Source of the DNA: Artemisia argyi | Lineage: Eukaryota; Streptophyta; Magnoliopsida; Asterales; Asteraceae | Direction of reading: 5' to 3' | DNA: 64,000 nucleotides | Assembly: GCA_030686995.1 (NCBI GenBank) | Contig: CM060708.1 | Coordinates: forward strand, 104,137,350 to 104,201,349 | Shown here: positions 23,972 through 35,885 of the stretch, piece by piece | Numbering within the stretch: the first letter of the stretch is position 1 | Layout of the letters: each line of letters opens with the position of its first letter | Notes under the pieces: model-generated | What the model saw: the letters and a program-made list of their open reading frames with translations, nothing else | Told to the model about the DNA's origin: nothing | The model's database searches: none | Position numbers and translations under genes: made by a program

Positions 23972-24324
23972 GGTGTAAAATTCTGAAAAATTTTGCAAGT
24001 TTTGTTTTTCTACCGGAGTCTTAAAGTTTTTGTTAATTCTTTAGTTTTATAAACTCCAGGAAATCTGCAAACATTCATTCCACAAGCATTATATCTTTAG
24101 ATATAGAGTTTGCCGCCGATTTTACGCGAGGTTTGCTATGGTTGTTTTTTCAGGTTTAACAGGTTATATTGGATAAGAAGATGATTTATATTTATAGAGG
24201 GAAGCTTTCAATGTTCATTTTCTTGGAGGAGGATCTAACCTTGTTACTACATTATCCACAACTACTGAATCAGGGGAGTATTTGTCTCATTCTTTTACCT
24301 TCATTACTTTTACATCCTTATTAT

Positions 24325-24366
24325 TGAACATTGGGGACAATGTTCAGCCTAAGTGTAAGGGGAGGG
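24325..24366 (+). other. E internal hairpin plus purine tract
   Basis: TGAACATTG (24325) pairs with CAATGTTCA (24338) around a GGGA loop; CTAAGTGTAAGGGGAGGG follows. It has the same layout as the element's own PPT, so may serve as an internal plus-strand primer or another cis signal (inference). Confidence 0.65.
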
Positions 24367-25323
24367 TAAATGATGATACCTTAGAGAATGCAATTGCACT
24401 TGAGTTTGTTTGTTCAATAGTAGGTGTGTAATAAAACTAAGAGAAATACTTGTTAGGGCAATTTTAGCGCCAAATTTAAAATTTTTTACAACATTTAGGA
24501 GTGAAGCTTTAGCCTTAATGAGCGTCTCATGGATAGGAGTTGTATGACTAGCCCAAAACTGTACCACTCAAAATTTTCCACCCCAAATATGTGAGGTTCG
24601 CCCGTAGATTTGTTAGGAAAAGATGCTTATGAGTGTACTGGTAGCACTTAGATTCTATAACTTGCGTTAGTGATGCATCCCGAGACCGCTAGTGAGACTA
24701 CATTCGTGTAGTAGGATTTACTACATGATAAGAGGCATTAGGATCACCCTTGTGTTAAACCCGTATCATAATTACTTAACCAATGAAGTCATAATTACTT
24801 GACTAGTAAAGTCAATTAACTTTTCCCACACCTTTGCATTGTACTCATTTTTAGTACACGATACCCCTAGTACACCCCTCCGAGCCTATCCTTTTTGTTT
24901 CTAACTTTAAGCATTTTACTTAAAAGAAGAATTTGTTTAATCCACCCCAAATGTACACCCAAATCGCCTTAGCCTTCCTTGTATGCACTCATCTTTAGTG
25001 CATTATTGTTACATGTTTAAAGCCTTAGTTAATTGTCTAATTGATTACCGGGTTGCTAAGTCGAGTCATATCTTGTACATATTGTTTTGGGACGATTGAG
25101 ACTCATAGGTAAAGTACTATTGTTATGGAGTAATGGGGAAGAACATCATTATTACCCCCATATATACGTTAATCTTAAAAAGTACTCCAAGTGTTTTGAT
25201 TATCTTAATTCGAGTCATTAGAATAGTTAATTGTAAAGTATGTAAAAGTTCAAGTGTAAGGGGAATGCAAATTCCCTATGATGTATTATTTTGGATGGTA
25301 GGGCAAGAGTGTATGAAGAAAAA

Positions 25324-25330
<7 letters not shown>

Positions 25331-25361
<31 letters not shown>
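25331..25361 (+). repeat. Poly-A run in E
   Basis: About 28 A within the E interior; B has a T-rich tract at the equivalent reversed place (45003-45063). Confidence 0.9.
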
Positions 25362-25362
<1 letters not shown>

Positions 25363-25867
25363 AAAAAAAACATACGGACTACCATCCCGTTTCCTTTTAT
25401 GTTTGTGTTATGTTTTTTATTAGTTTATGATTAGCTTTGTCTTGGCTTAGCAACGCCACATTGTACATGTAATTGACCAAGATGATTAACTCGCCACCAG
25501 TAAATATTTCCTTTATCCAACAAAACCGTGTTTATCATATCCCTACACCTAACATTATAACCCTTTTTAAAAGACCTCTTTGATAGTTTATCCTAGGTGC
25601 TTACGTCAAGTGGTCGAAGTTTGATCCTTTCCTAAGCCTATGGTAATCTATTTACTATGACATGTAGTGAGAGATGTTTTCCATTCCCATATTGTGATAT
25701 ATAATTTATTATACCCGAGAGATGTGAGTATCTAAACACTATTTGTGAGGTGCTAGTGTATAATTTCCGTGCTTGTTTTGGTTGAAGTGGAACGATTATT
25801 TGTTGCAATTACTTTTGTATTAGTGTTAGATGACCCCTAGCTTGTATTTTGATTAGAATAAAAGCGC

Positions 25868-25907
25868 ATTTGCTTGAGGACAAGCAAATCTCAAGTGTAA
25901 GGGTATT
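25868..25907 (+). other. E terminal hairpin and polypurine tract
   Basis: ATTTGCTTG (25868) pairs with CAAGCAAAT (25881) around an AGGA loop, followed by CAAGTGTAAGGGTATT directly against the LTR TGATGAG at 25908. This is the expected plus-strand primer site. Confidence 0.75.
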
Positions 25908-27336
25908 TGATGAGACGAAAAGTGTACCGCTTTTAGGGGTCATTTAAGCCCAAAGTCGAGATTATTTGATCAAATATTGTTTTAAATCATTCCTTTTGTC
26001 ATTTTAGATACTTTGGAGAAGAAATCTGGAAAAGGAAGCATTTTGGACGTTTTTTGAGCAAAAAAGTGAAGAAAATGACAAAGTCTCCAATTCATGCTGA
26101 AAACAGTACCTGACGGCGTCAGGATTTGCTTATGACGCCGTCACTCTTTGGCAATGAGGTGGATAATCAAGTTACACGTGACGCGCCAGAATGTTTTTGG
26201 AGGATTTACACGTGACGGCGTCACCAAGGCCATCACGTACAAAATGCAAGAGACGGCCAAGAGGGAGTTTACACATGACGGCGTCAGAATTGGATCTAGG
26301 CAATACGATAGTATTTATGGCGGCGAGTTGACGTCGTCAGAATTTACTCTTGACACCGTCAGACTCAAAACTCTATATATAGTTTTTGATTTTTCATTCA
26401 TTGGGGTGCAACTTTGAGAGGAGAATTTTGGAGAAACCCTAGACGAATTTCACCTTATTTTTAAGGGTTTCAAACCCTTGTTTCATCCATGTTTAATTGA
26501 AGATAAGTTTTCCAATAATCATTCAATATGTCTATGTGTTGTTTGATTCTATCTTATTCTTGTCTTCACTTTAACATGCTAGGCTAGGTTTTCTTTGTGT
26601 TTGCTTAGATGTAATGAAACTTAGATATTGATTATTGGTTGGTTGTTTGTTTATAATTGTTGTGGATAAATGATTTCGATGTTAGGCTTAAGAAAACTGA
26701 CAGACTTCCAATTGGTAACTTGCTTGAACGTCTTAAGAAACATGATCGGATGTTTACTACGATAAATTTGTTATATTTAAAGCATAGGTAACTACTAAGG
26801 AGGCCATGTTAGGAGCTAGTAGTCGGCTCAACATAGGAAGAGGTAGAAGCTTATAGAGTTAGGGAAGATCGTACACGGCCCTACGAATGGTATTAAGGAA
26901 TATAACCCGTCATCCATGCAATTGTAACAAACTAATCAACCAGTAAAAGATAGTTAGGGAGTAGTAAAATCTAAGTAAACACATTTTCTCTTATTATTGT
27001 TTTCTCCACATTTGCTTTGGTGTTATTTTATTTTATTTGTTTGCATTTGTAGTTCTTTGGGTTACTTGACTAGCAACTAATTCCGCCCATTCTTCCAAAA
27101 CCCGAGATTTTTACTTGCTTTCCATAAAATATAAAAATACAAAAAGAATCATCCCTCACCTCTAGACCTAGTTTAATTGAGTTTTAACTCTAGCGAACAC
27201 TATTTTTTGAGTTGAACGATCAATCCCCCGGTACTTGTCACTCTACTATACTACAACGGTCAGGTACACTACCTAGTGGGGATTGCAAGCTTCTCAAGAT
27301 CCCTTGAGAAGTAAAACTTTTTGTAAGGTTGCAAAA
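25908..27336 (+). repeat. 3' LTR of E
   Basis: Begins TGATGAGACGAAAAG. It contains six TGACNNCGTCA motifs, TATATATAG at 26374 and the R-U5 sequence shared with B, and loses similarity about 12 bp before the expected CA end, at the junction with F. Confidence 0.85.
26111..26382 (+). promoter_or_regulatory. U3 promoter of E: six TGACNNCGTCA palindromes and TATA box
   Basis: 11-mers start at 26111, 26133, 26213, 26276, 26329 and 26351. The first and last pairs are each 22 bp apart, and the TATA box begins 13 bp after the last. TGACG is the core recognised by plant TGA-type bZIP proteins (established); binding here is inference. Confidence 0.65.
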
Positions 27337-28906
27337 CCACCCTTCACTTATCTCCAACAACATGAAAAGCACACTGCTTATGATCGGTTAATGCGGGAAA
27401 AACTCAATCCTACTACAACAAATGACCCTCTCGCATTTGTTTCAAATGTTTAGCAGCTCAGTCAATCCTCTAATGATCAAGCTCAACAACATTATCCTTC
27501 ATCATTGCCACTAACATCACTTGGTCAATCATCAGTATCCTCACCATCTGCTATGAACACTCATCTGGACTCTGGATACTCCCAGTCTGACATGATGAAC
27601 GATAATCTTTCTAATCAAGTTTCTTTGCTCGTCCAACAATTCAGAGCAACACTTCCTCAAACTAACAACCAACTATGGACTTCATCTAACCCACAAAATC
27701 AGGCAATCGTGGAAGATGGAAGGGTCGTTGTTCAGAATGTGCAAGGTAGACATAACTTGAATCAAAGGAATGCTGCTCGTGGGAATATGCCGAATAGAGT
27801 GGGGAATGCAATTCAGGGACAAGCTAGACAACCTAAGTGCTACAACTGTGGAGGAATGGGTCACATAGCAAGGAATTTTACTCAACCTAAGCGTCCACAA
27901 AACTCCGATTACTTCAAAGATAAAATGTTGCTGATGCAAGCACAGGAGAATGGAGCTGCTTTGGACGAAGAGGCACTACTCTTTCTTGCTGGAGATGAAG
28001 GAAATACATTTGATGCAAATGTTGATGATCAACCAGTTCATGATATGGCTCTTAATGACCCCACAATATTCCAAGCTGATGACTGTGATGCCTTCGACTC
28101 AGATGTTGATGATGAACCTACAGCTCAAACCATATTTATGGCACATCTCTCTTCTGCAGCATCTTCATCACAACCATCCGGTTCTTCCACCACATCTGCT
28201 ATCTCTGAGGTACCAAATCCACATAACATGATTTACTTGGTTGATACGCCGGAGGTTCATAATGATGTACAACCCACTGATATTGTTGTTACAGATACTG
28301 CCAATATGGGGAATAGTAATGTTATCCCATATGAACAGTATGTGAGACACAATATCGTGTCTGTTGTACCAAATAATGCTCCTTCTGTTGTTGACAATGA
28401 CTGTGATTTGCATGAGCACACTGTTTATATTCCTGATGACACCCTAACCACTAGACTTAACATCCTTAAGGATCAGGTGACTTTATATGAACAATGTGCA
28501 AAATTTGAGCTAACCGATGGATATGCAAATGCGTGTACTTGTAACAGAACGTAACAAAATGGAAGAAACATTTAAAAGGGAGTTAGACTCTTTGAAAATG
28601 CAACTTGATCAGTCTGTTAAACAAAAACAGGAGATACAGAAGAGTATGATCACACAAAAACTTGATTTTCAGAATAAGGAAACAAAACTCTTAAACGATT
28701 TTTCTAGTCTTAAAAGGTTGAAGAATAAGCTCAAAGACAAGTTGTACACGCAAGGACAAACCATTCAAACTGCTCATATGATTCAAAACCATAGGAGGTT
28801 AAGTGATGAACATAGTGAAAAAGATTTAGGTAAGCCTAAAACCAATTTCTTTAGAAATGGTATAGGTGCACAACCTGCATTATTTGATGTAAACATTATG
28901 CTTGAG
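27337..28906 (+). pseudogene. Element F: copia gag fragment with zinc knuckle
   Basis: The frame opened at 27505 runs to 28554; upstream the same frame is coding-like from about 27340 but has a TAG near 27451. The knuckle is CYNCGGMGHIARNF, with the last Cys replaced by Phe. Then come YFKDKMLLMQAQENG and acidic repeats typical of Asteraceae TNT1-type Gag. A frame change near 28520 leads into a coiled-coil segment (28517-28906: ERNKMEETFKRELDSLKMQL). B cuts it at 28906. No LTR or primer site remains. Confidence 0.8.
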
Positions 28907-30359
28907 TGATGTGTGTGGATTGTAACGCAAAAGTTTTACTTCTCAATGGATCTTGAGAAGCTTACAATCCCCGCTAGGCAAGTGTACCTAACTGATGTAG
29001 TATAGTATAGTGGTAAGTATAGGGGGATTGCTCATTCTCCACATGGAATAGTGTTAGTTAGGATTGAAAATGATCTACACTAGGTCTAGGGGTGAGGGAT
29101 GATTCTTTTTGTATTTTTATATTTTTTTGAAAGTAAGTAAAATTCTTGGGTTTTGGAAGAGTGGGCGGAATTAGTTGCTAGTCAACTATAACCCAGATAC
29201 TACAAATGCAAATAAAAATAAAATATCTGAAAATCAATGTGAGAGACTTCCAATATGGAGACAAACGTGTTTACTTAGGTTTTACTACTTCCTAGTTATC
29301 TTTTACTGATTGATAGGTTTGTTACAATTGCGTGGATTCCGGGTTGTATTCCTTAATACCATTCGTGGGGCTGTGTACGATCTTCCCCAACTCTATAAGC
29401 TCTTATCTCCTCCTAAGACGACACGTTAAGCGCCCCAATCCTAGGGATTATAAAGAGTGACTCATGCATTAAATACAACCAAATAACCGTAGTACACATC
29501 CATTCATCTTTCTTAAGACATTCAAGCATGTTACCAAATAGGAGATTAGCTAGTTTTCTTAAGCCTAACATCAATAAACATCCACCCACAACAATTAATA
29601 ACAAACCATTCATTAAATAATTAACAACTAGGTTTCATTAGACCTAAGTAAACAAAAACAAACCTAGCCTAGCATGTTAAAAGAAAAACAAGCATAAGAT
29701 AAAATCAAACAACACATAGACATATTGAATGATTGATAGATTACTTATCTTCAATTAATCATGGAAGAAAAGAGGCTTCGAAACCTCAAAAAAACTGCAA
29801 AAAGTCGACTAGGGTTCGTACCCTAAGTTCCTACAAAAAGTCCTCTCCTTATGAATGGAAAATAGAAAAGTATATATAGATTTTACAACTTGACGGCGTC
29901 ACCTTTTAGGATGTGACACCGTCATCCCGCCGTGTTAGGGTTCCTTGATTGCTTAGATCTACTCTTGACGCTGTCTCGTTGGAAAGTGTTCTGGGCCGTC
30001 TCTCTTTAACTTAAAACGTGACCACCTTGGTGAAATAACATGTGTCGCCGTCACGTGTAAATGCCTCAAAATCTTTCTGGCCAGTCAAGTGCAAAGTAAA
30101 TATCCACTTCTTTTTCAACAAGTGACGGCGTCACCTTGTAACTTTTGACGCCGTCAGGTACTGTTCCAGCTTGAATTCTTGACTTTGTCGTTTTCTTTAC
30201 TTTTATGCTATAAAGACGTCCAAAATGCTGTGTTTTCCAGAATTCCTCCCAAAAGTACCTAAAATTATAAGAGGGACGATTTAAGGCAATATTTGATCAT
30301 ATTATCACGATTTAAGGGTTAAATGGCCCCTTAAAAGTGTAACACTTTTCGTCTCATCA
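28907..30359 (-). repeat. 3' LTR of B
   Basis: TGATGTGTGTGG at 28907 to GTCTCATCA at 30359; 1453 bp. Palindrome pairs occur at 29891/29914 and 30123/30146, 23 bp apart. Near the U3 start, AAAAGTGT and ACACTTTT face each other around one base. Confidence 0.92.
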
Positions 30360-30400
30360 AATACTCTTACACTTGAGATTTGCTTGTCCTCAAGTAAATG
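30360..30400 (-). other. B terminal hairpin and polypurine tract
   Basis: On the minus strand ATTTACTTG and CAAGCAAAT flank AGGA with one mismatch, then CAAGTGTAAGAGTATT meets the LTR. Confidence 0.65.
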
Positions 30401-30886
30401 CGCTTTTATTCTAATTAAAATATAGGATAGGGGTCATTTAACATTAATATAAAAGTAATTACGACAAATGATCGTTCTACCTTACTCAAAATAAGCATGG
30501 AAATCATACACTAGCACCTCACAAATAGTATTTGGATACTCTCATCTCTCGGGTGATATAAACCTATATATAACTAATGGAAATCGAAAAATATCACTCA
30601 CTACCTGTCATTGCAAAAAGATTACCATAGGCTTAGGAAAGGATCAAAAACCTCCTCCACTAAGCGTAAGAACCTAAGATAAACTATCAAAGAGGGCTTT
30701 TCAAGGGTTATAATGTTATGTGTAGGGATATGGAAAACACGGTTTGTTGGATAAAGGATATTTTACTGGTGGCAAGTTAATCATCTAGGTCAATTACATG
30801 TACAACGCGGCATTGCTAAGCCAAGACTCGACTCGACTTAAGATAATTATAAACATAAACGTAAATAAAAGAAATGGGATGGTAGT
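30401..30886 (-). other. B interior next to the 3' LTR, no gene
   Basis: Matches E (about 25380-25870) in reverse. No ORF of interest. Ends at the G target site GTAGT (30882-30886). Confidence 0.7.
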
Positions 30887-33800
30887 TGATGAGTCTCGTA
30901 TTATACATATTTTTACCCCCGATATTATGTGAAATATATGATAAATAGCCATGTTATTAGGACTTTTGGTACTTGATTCGCATCAAACGGTCAACTTTTA
31001 TTAGTCAGCCACTTGTGAATGGACAACCGTAAAAGTCAAACGTCTAAGGCAAATGCTTCCGTGGAATACAGTGTTTCCCCGGGTCGTAATGTCCCAACGA
31101 GGTGTGCGATGTTTTATTAAAAACGAATCTGTGATCGAGTGAATGTGAACAGGAAAGGTATAAAGTGTGATTACACTAGGGTTTTATAAAAAGTAAAATG
31201 ACTTAATTAAGCTAATGGAATGATTACGTGAAAGCTAGATATCTAAAACGTTTTAAAAGTACACCAAATTAAAATCAGACACGACTGCGTACTGAGAAAA
31301 ATGTGAGTTTTAAGAAAAATAAACAACAGGGGTTAAAATTGAAAATTCTATAAACTTAAACTTAAAATAAAATTAAATTGAGAAGAAAACTATTTTTTTT
31401 TATTATTTTATTATTTATTATTAATTATCTAATTAAAAACTATTTAACTATTTAATTAAAACTAATTTAATTTAAACTAAAAATGATAAACACTACAAAT
31501 TAAACTAAAAATTTATAAAAATAATTTCTAAAACTTAAAATGAACTTGAAAAAAGTATAAAAATTAAAAATAACTATTTTTGTCTTTTTATGTATTTTCT
31601 ATTAATTAAAAACTAATTATATTAATTAAACTAATTAAACTATTTTAAATTACAAATAATACTAAATTAACTTTGAAAATTATGAAAAAATTTATAAAAC
31701 TATTTTATAACATTTAAAAGCTAGGAAAAATATAAAAACTAGGTATTACCATATAAAAATTAATTATGCTATTTATGACTTAATTATTGATTAATTATTA
31801 ATAAAACAATTATTAATTATAATTAATACTAAAAGACAAAATAAAAATCTGAGAAAATTATTAAAAATACTTTAATATAAGAGGAAATTAATAAAAATAT
31901 AAAAACACAACTTACTTAATAAAAATCTAAAAATGAAAATTAAAATTAAATTAAATTAAATAGAAACTATCACTTATTTTTATGTTGTCTTTTCTGGAAT
32001 TTTCTTTTACAAATCTATATTATACTTAAAAATAACTAACTTTAATAAAAACAACTTTTTTATAAGCTAATAATAAGCACCGTGGGGGCTTATTACCTCC
32101 ACAGTTGACTATGGTTGACCAAAGAAGTAATTAAGCTAAAACTGACTTGTGTGGGACCCACTATGGTAAAATCAGGTTCCAATAAGTTGAGTAAACAAGT
32201 ATAAGCTAGAAAAAGCACAAAGTGTTCACTGAATAAGTCAATAAGCCACAATAAGCAATTTCCAAAACCAATTTGAACACAAAATGGGGACAAACAAAAG
32301 GGTCAAATTTAGGTGGGGTCCACTGAGTCGTAGGTCAAACTAAAGGTCAACTTTGGAAGCCTACTAGGAGGGGGTTCAAAGATCCATGTTTGGAAGTGTA
32401 GGGCCCACTGTGGTGGTCACAAATCACCACCAAAGTGGTGGTGATGGGTTGGTTATTTGCTGCACGGGGGAGGTTTTCTCCCTGCAGTTGAGTTTAGCCA
32501 GGTGTGGGGTCCACTAAAAAAATCACAAAAATGAAACAAGAGTGGGATCTCACAGATGAGGTGGGAGACTTTACAGCCAAGAAGTTTCAGAACCTAAAAC
32601 CTACTACACAAATCTACAAAAATCCCACAAGTTTGGAGAAAATCTAGAATGGCACAATTTGACTTTTTGAGTTTAAACCCCTAAGTTGACTAATATGAAA
32701 TTCTACCTTAATTTAATAACTAATTATGTTAAGATAAGCTGTAATTACATGATTTTAAGCTAAATTACCAAGTAATGAGCCTATATGATGAAAATGAACT
32801 ACCAAATCCTAACCGATTACTAGTAAGGTTATTTTAAAACTGATTTTGACTTTTTTTACTAATAGTACCTGGTTTTTGTGGTTTGTATGGCCTAATATAA
32901 CCTAAGGTAACATGTTACAAGCAGATACAACAACAATAAACACCCTAAGCATATACTAAACAGCAAATCCAAACACCCCTTTAAATGGCAGATTTAAATG
33001 AAATATGACTAAGATGTAACCAAAGCACAATCTACTGATTCATATTCATCTAATAAGCAATTAATAAGCTAAATGAACACAGAATACCAACTGCAAATAC
33101 TTGTATACTACAATAATAAAAATCAAAATAGAAGCTTACAATTGAATTTTCAATGAGAACATGGAGCCAAGGACTGTGAACCACCTAACAACCTTCCACA
33201 AGGTTTCTAATACCAAAATAATCCATAATGCACCTTGCTCAGTCCTCTTCTTCTTCAAACACAATTTTTTTTATTTTTTTCTTATTTATTTGATATTTTT
33301 CTTATTTTTTTCTTTTATGAACTGAACAGCAAAGTAAGGTTTTCCAAAGCTTATTTAAGCTTTGTCAGAGCTTATATGAGCTTATGAATTAACTTAACAA
33401 CAACTAACAACAACAGTTGAGCTTTTTGTGATTTTTGAAATAAATAAAAATTGCATAATCTGAGATACACAATGAAACTTGAAATTGATGATTACAAAAG
33501 TTTAAATTACATTAATATAACAGAATACAAGCTTTTTATTTCAAAGATTACAACTAGATTGGATTCTATATTAACTACGATTAAACTACTCCTACAATAC
33601 ACTAATAAATCTTCCATACTGCTTCTCTTTTCTTTATAGAAGACTTTTAGGGTTCCTTGGGTTTTCAGACACTATCCCATCAAATCCCAGCCGTTGATAT
33701 GCTCTGATCAATCCACACCGTTTAAATATGCTTTTCGCGCCAAAAAAGTCATGGGCAGCTGTGGTTGCATGGAGAGGGTGTTAAGGGCATTAAATGGTGT

Positions 33801-33902
33801 TTGGGAGCATGTGTGAGGTGGAGGGTTAGCGTGGAGAGGTGGGGGGTTGAGGTGGAGGTGAATTAGTGGGTAATGGAGTGGTATTGGTGTTCTGTGTGGT
33901 GT

Positions 33903-33925
33903 GGGAGGGAAAGGTAGGGGAAGGG
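33903..33925 (+). other. Predicted G-quadruplex motif in the H 3' LTR
   Basis: Four G tracts (GGG, GGG, GGGG, GGG) with loops of 1, 7 and 2 nt. The 5' LTR repeats it at 41181-41203. The G strand is antisense to the element. Confidence 0.55.
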
Positions 33926-34095
33926 TGGTTTTGACTTGGGTTGATCCGGTTTTAATATAAACGGGGTGGGCTGGATTTTGTAAATTGGGCCTTGGTGGAT
34001 CATATAACAAAAAGGGTGGGTTGGGTAATGTATTAGTTTGGATTGGTTTTTGGTTTTTATTATAGGGTCCGGTTGGTTTTGAAGCTAGGAAACCA

Positions 34096-34545
34096 CAAGG
34101 ACCAATTATGTAATTAGTTGAAAGTTAAAGGGCTATTGTGTCATTTTTCCAAATTTAGTTATAGGGACCACTTATGCCATACTTAAATTCCCCAAGGACC
34201 AAAGATGCAATTTTCCACTTTTCTAAACTCCAGGGACCTTATTGTAATTTTCTGATAATTGAAGGGCCAAACCTATAAATATACAAATGTTAACACAAAG
34301 GACCAAATATGTCATTAAGGAATAGTACAAGGGTTATATTTGATAAATTTTCCATTTTAGATAACCCAGGGACTGATTTTGACACTTTTCCAAACTTGAG
34401 GGACCAAAGTTATAAATTTATGATTTTTAACTTCAAAGGACTTTTCCTAACAACTTATGAATCCCAAGGACCTTTTATGATATTTGAACAAGTTTTGAGT
34501 GACCAGGGACCTGTTTTGCCAATTTATGAAACTTGAGGGACTGAA
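34096..34545 (+). repeat. GGGACC array in the H 3' LTR
   Basis: Degenerate CAGGGACCA units near 34096, 34163, 34194, 34231, 34261, 34297, 34328, 34367, 34398, 34435, 34465, 34504 and 34535. Steps alternate about 31 and 37 bp. A copy lies at about 41374-41820 in the other LTR. Confidence 0.75.
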
Positions 34546-34719
34546 ACTGCCAATTATGCAAACTTTGTACGATTTTCATCTGTTTTTGCATATTTTGCAT
34601 TTGAAACATATAAAACACACCTTTAAGATATTTTAAGTATTTTGATGCATATTTGAGTGTTTTTATATGTTTTGGTAGCTCAGATTGGTATAAAATTATG
34701 AGTATTTAGACACTCATCA

Positions 34720-34755
34720 ATCCCTCACACTAAACTATTGCTAGTCCCTAGCAAT
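34720..34755 (-). other. H terminal hairpin and polypurine tract
   Basis: On the minus strand ATTGCTAG and CTAGCAAT flank GGA, followed by AGTTTAGTGTGAGGGAT against the LTR start TGATGAG. Confidence 0.7.
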
Positions 34756-34790
34756 CTTTTGAGAAAAACTTAATGGATTTGAAAAACTCT

Positions 34791-35150
34791 TTACAAAAAG
34801 CCATCACTTCTGGAGTAGCCAGGTGTAAGAACTGTGGCACACCTGATAATCGTGTGATTTTGAGCAAACCACCAGCTGTCAACGGATTTGATTAGTCTTT
34901 ACCAAAAGCCGTTTGCTTCTGGACTAGCCAACTCTTGATGGAATAGTCAACATCTTGGTGAGCTGATTACCAATTATGGTTTTTCCACTGCCTTTACCAC
35001 AAGCCATAATCTTGCGGGCTAGCCAACTCATTCGCTTTTTAGGATATGGCGAGTTGAGGTACCATATAATTTTTGGCAAATTGCAAGCCATAAACGGGTT
35101 TGAGTTATCTTTACCAAGAACCGTTTGCTCCTGGATTAGCCAATCCTTAT
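34791..35150 (-). repeat. Four diverged ~100-bp units in the H 3' non-coding region
   Basis: TCTTTACCAAAAGCCGTTTG, then GGACTAGCCAAC-like segments, occur at about 34791, 34893, 34991 and 35108. The 37-bp core is the conserved part. Confidence 0.65.
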
Positions 35151-35275
35151 GTGGGTTAGACATGGCGGACTGATAACCATTTATTGCGTTCTAAGTGAGA
35201 AAAAATTTTAAAATTTTGGCTAAAATGGGGGTTCTTGATGGAACATGTATTTAAATTCGTTAGAATAACGAATCT

Positions 35276-35331
35276 CCCCCCCCCCCCCCCCCCCCCCCAC
35301 ACTTAGAACTGAATATTGTTCTCAATATTCA
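35276..35331 (-). other. H internal hairpin with a 23-nt G tract
   Basis: Minus strand: TGAATATTG and CAATATTCA flank AGAA, then TTCTAAGTGTG runs into a G tract (C23 on the plus strand, 35276-35298). The stem is the E/B stem with one compensatory pair change. Confidence 0.75.
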
Positions 35332-35510
35332 AAGTACCGGGTGTTAAACCAACACTTAAAACGTAAGAAGAAAATATTCTATAGCCTTTATTTAAGATGT
35401 ATATACATACAATTATTTTTTTAGATAAAACTTCTTAAATAGAAGCTATCACTATATTTACATTTTTTTTAAAGAATATATACATATATACAACATGTGG
35501 GTTAATATTT

Positions 35511-35538
35511 CCCCCACACTTAGGGTGAAAACCCTAAG
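35511..35538 (-). other. Second internal hairpin-purine module of H
   Basis: Minus strand CTTAGGGT and ACCCTAAG flank TTTC, then TGTGGGGG. Same layout as the other modules with an unrelated stem. Confidence 0.6.
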
Positions 35539-35885
35539 TAAATGCTACTGTTTTTGATTTACCGAGTCGCTAGCTTGACTCGACCCCGAATTCATTTGTC
35601 CATGGGGAAGCATGATGTGGAAGAGACAATCTGCATCGGACTTTCATTCAAGATGTTTAGATAAACATTTGAAGCACGTGAAAGTTCCACACCGATGAGA
35701 TAAGTACCCGGCTCATAATTTATAAATGAGAATGCCGGGGTCAAAGATAATGTCCTCATTCCCGAAGGAATGAAGAACAGGATAGGGAACAGAATATATG
35801 AAGAAAAGAAAGAAAGTCATGATGAAAATCATGATTAACTCCTCATCTTCAATAGGAGAATTCATTGTTTCATGAATCTCCTCTT

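Larger units (their letters stand above)
23141..27336 (+). mobile_element. Element E: 3' part of an Athila-like element (B family)
   Basis: Collinear in reverse with element B: TTCTTGGGAGGCAACCC at about 23582 (B, 46840), the hairpin and purine tract (B, 46017-46061), then the PPT and 3' LTR. No coding region is recognisable from 23141 to 25907; the 67-codon ORF at 23200-23403 has no family resemblance. D is inserted in its interior, so the missing 5' part should lie left of the window. The last bases of the LTR are lost at the junction with F. Confidence 0.75.
30974..34719 (-). repeat. 3' LTR of H
   Basis: 3746 bp, plus-strand TG at 30974, CA at 34718-34719. 31.3-32.1 kb is very A+T-rich; 32423-32445 is a 9-bp-stem inverted repeat ATCACCACC/GGTGGTGAT; 33.75-33.95 kb is G-rich; 34.09-34.55 kb holds the GGGACC array. 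ORFs inside are low-complexity shadows. Confidence 0.95.

Noticed and set aside
25400..25870. Host gene fragment in the E interior
   Set aside because: The sequence is repeated in reverse in B (30401-30886), so it belongs to the element.
33708..34010. Pro/His-rich 100-codon minus-strand ORF
   Set aside because: Shadow of the G-rich LTR segment; disrupted in the other LTR of H.
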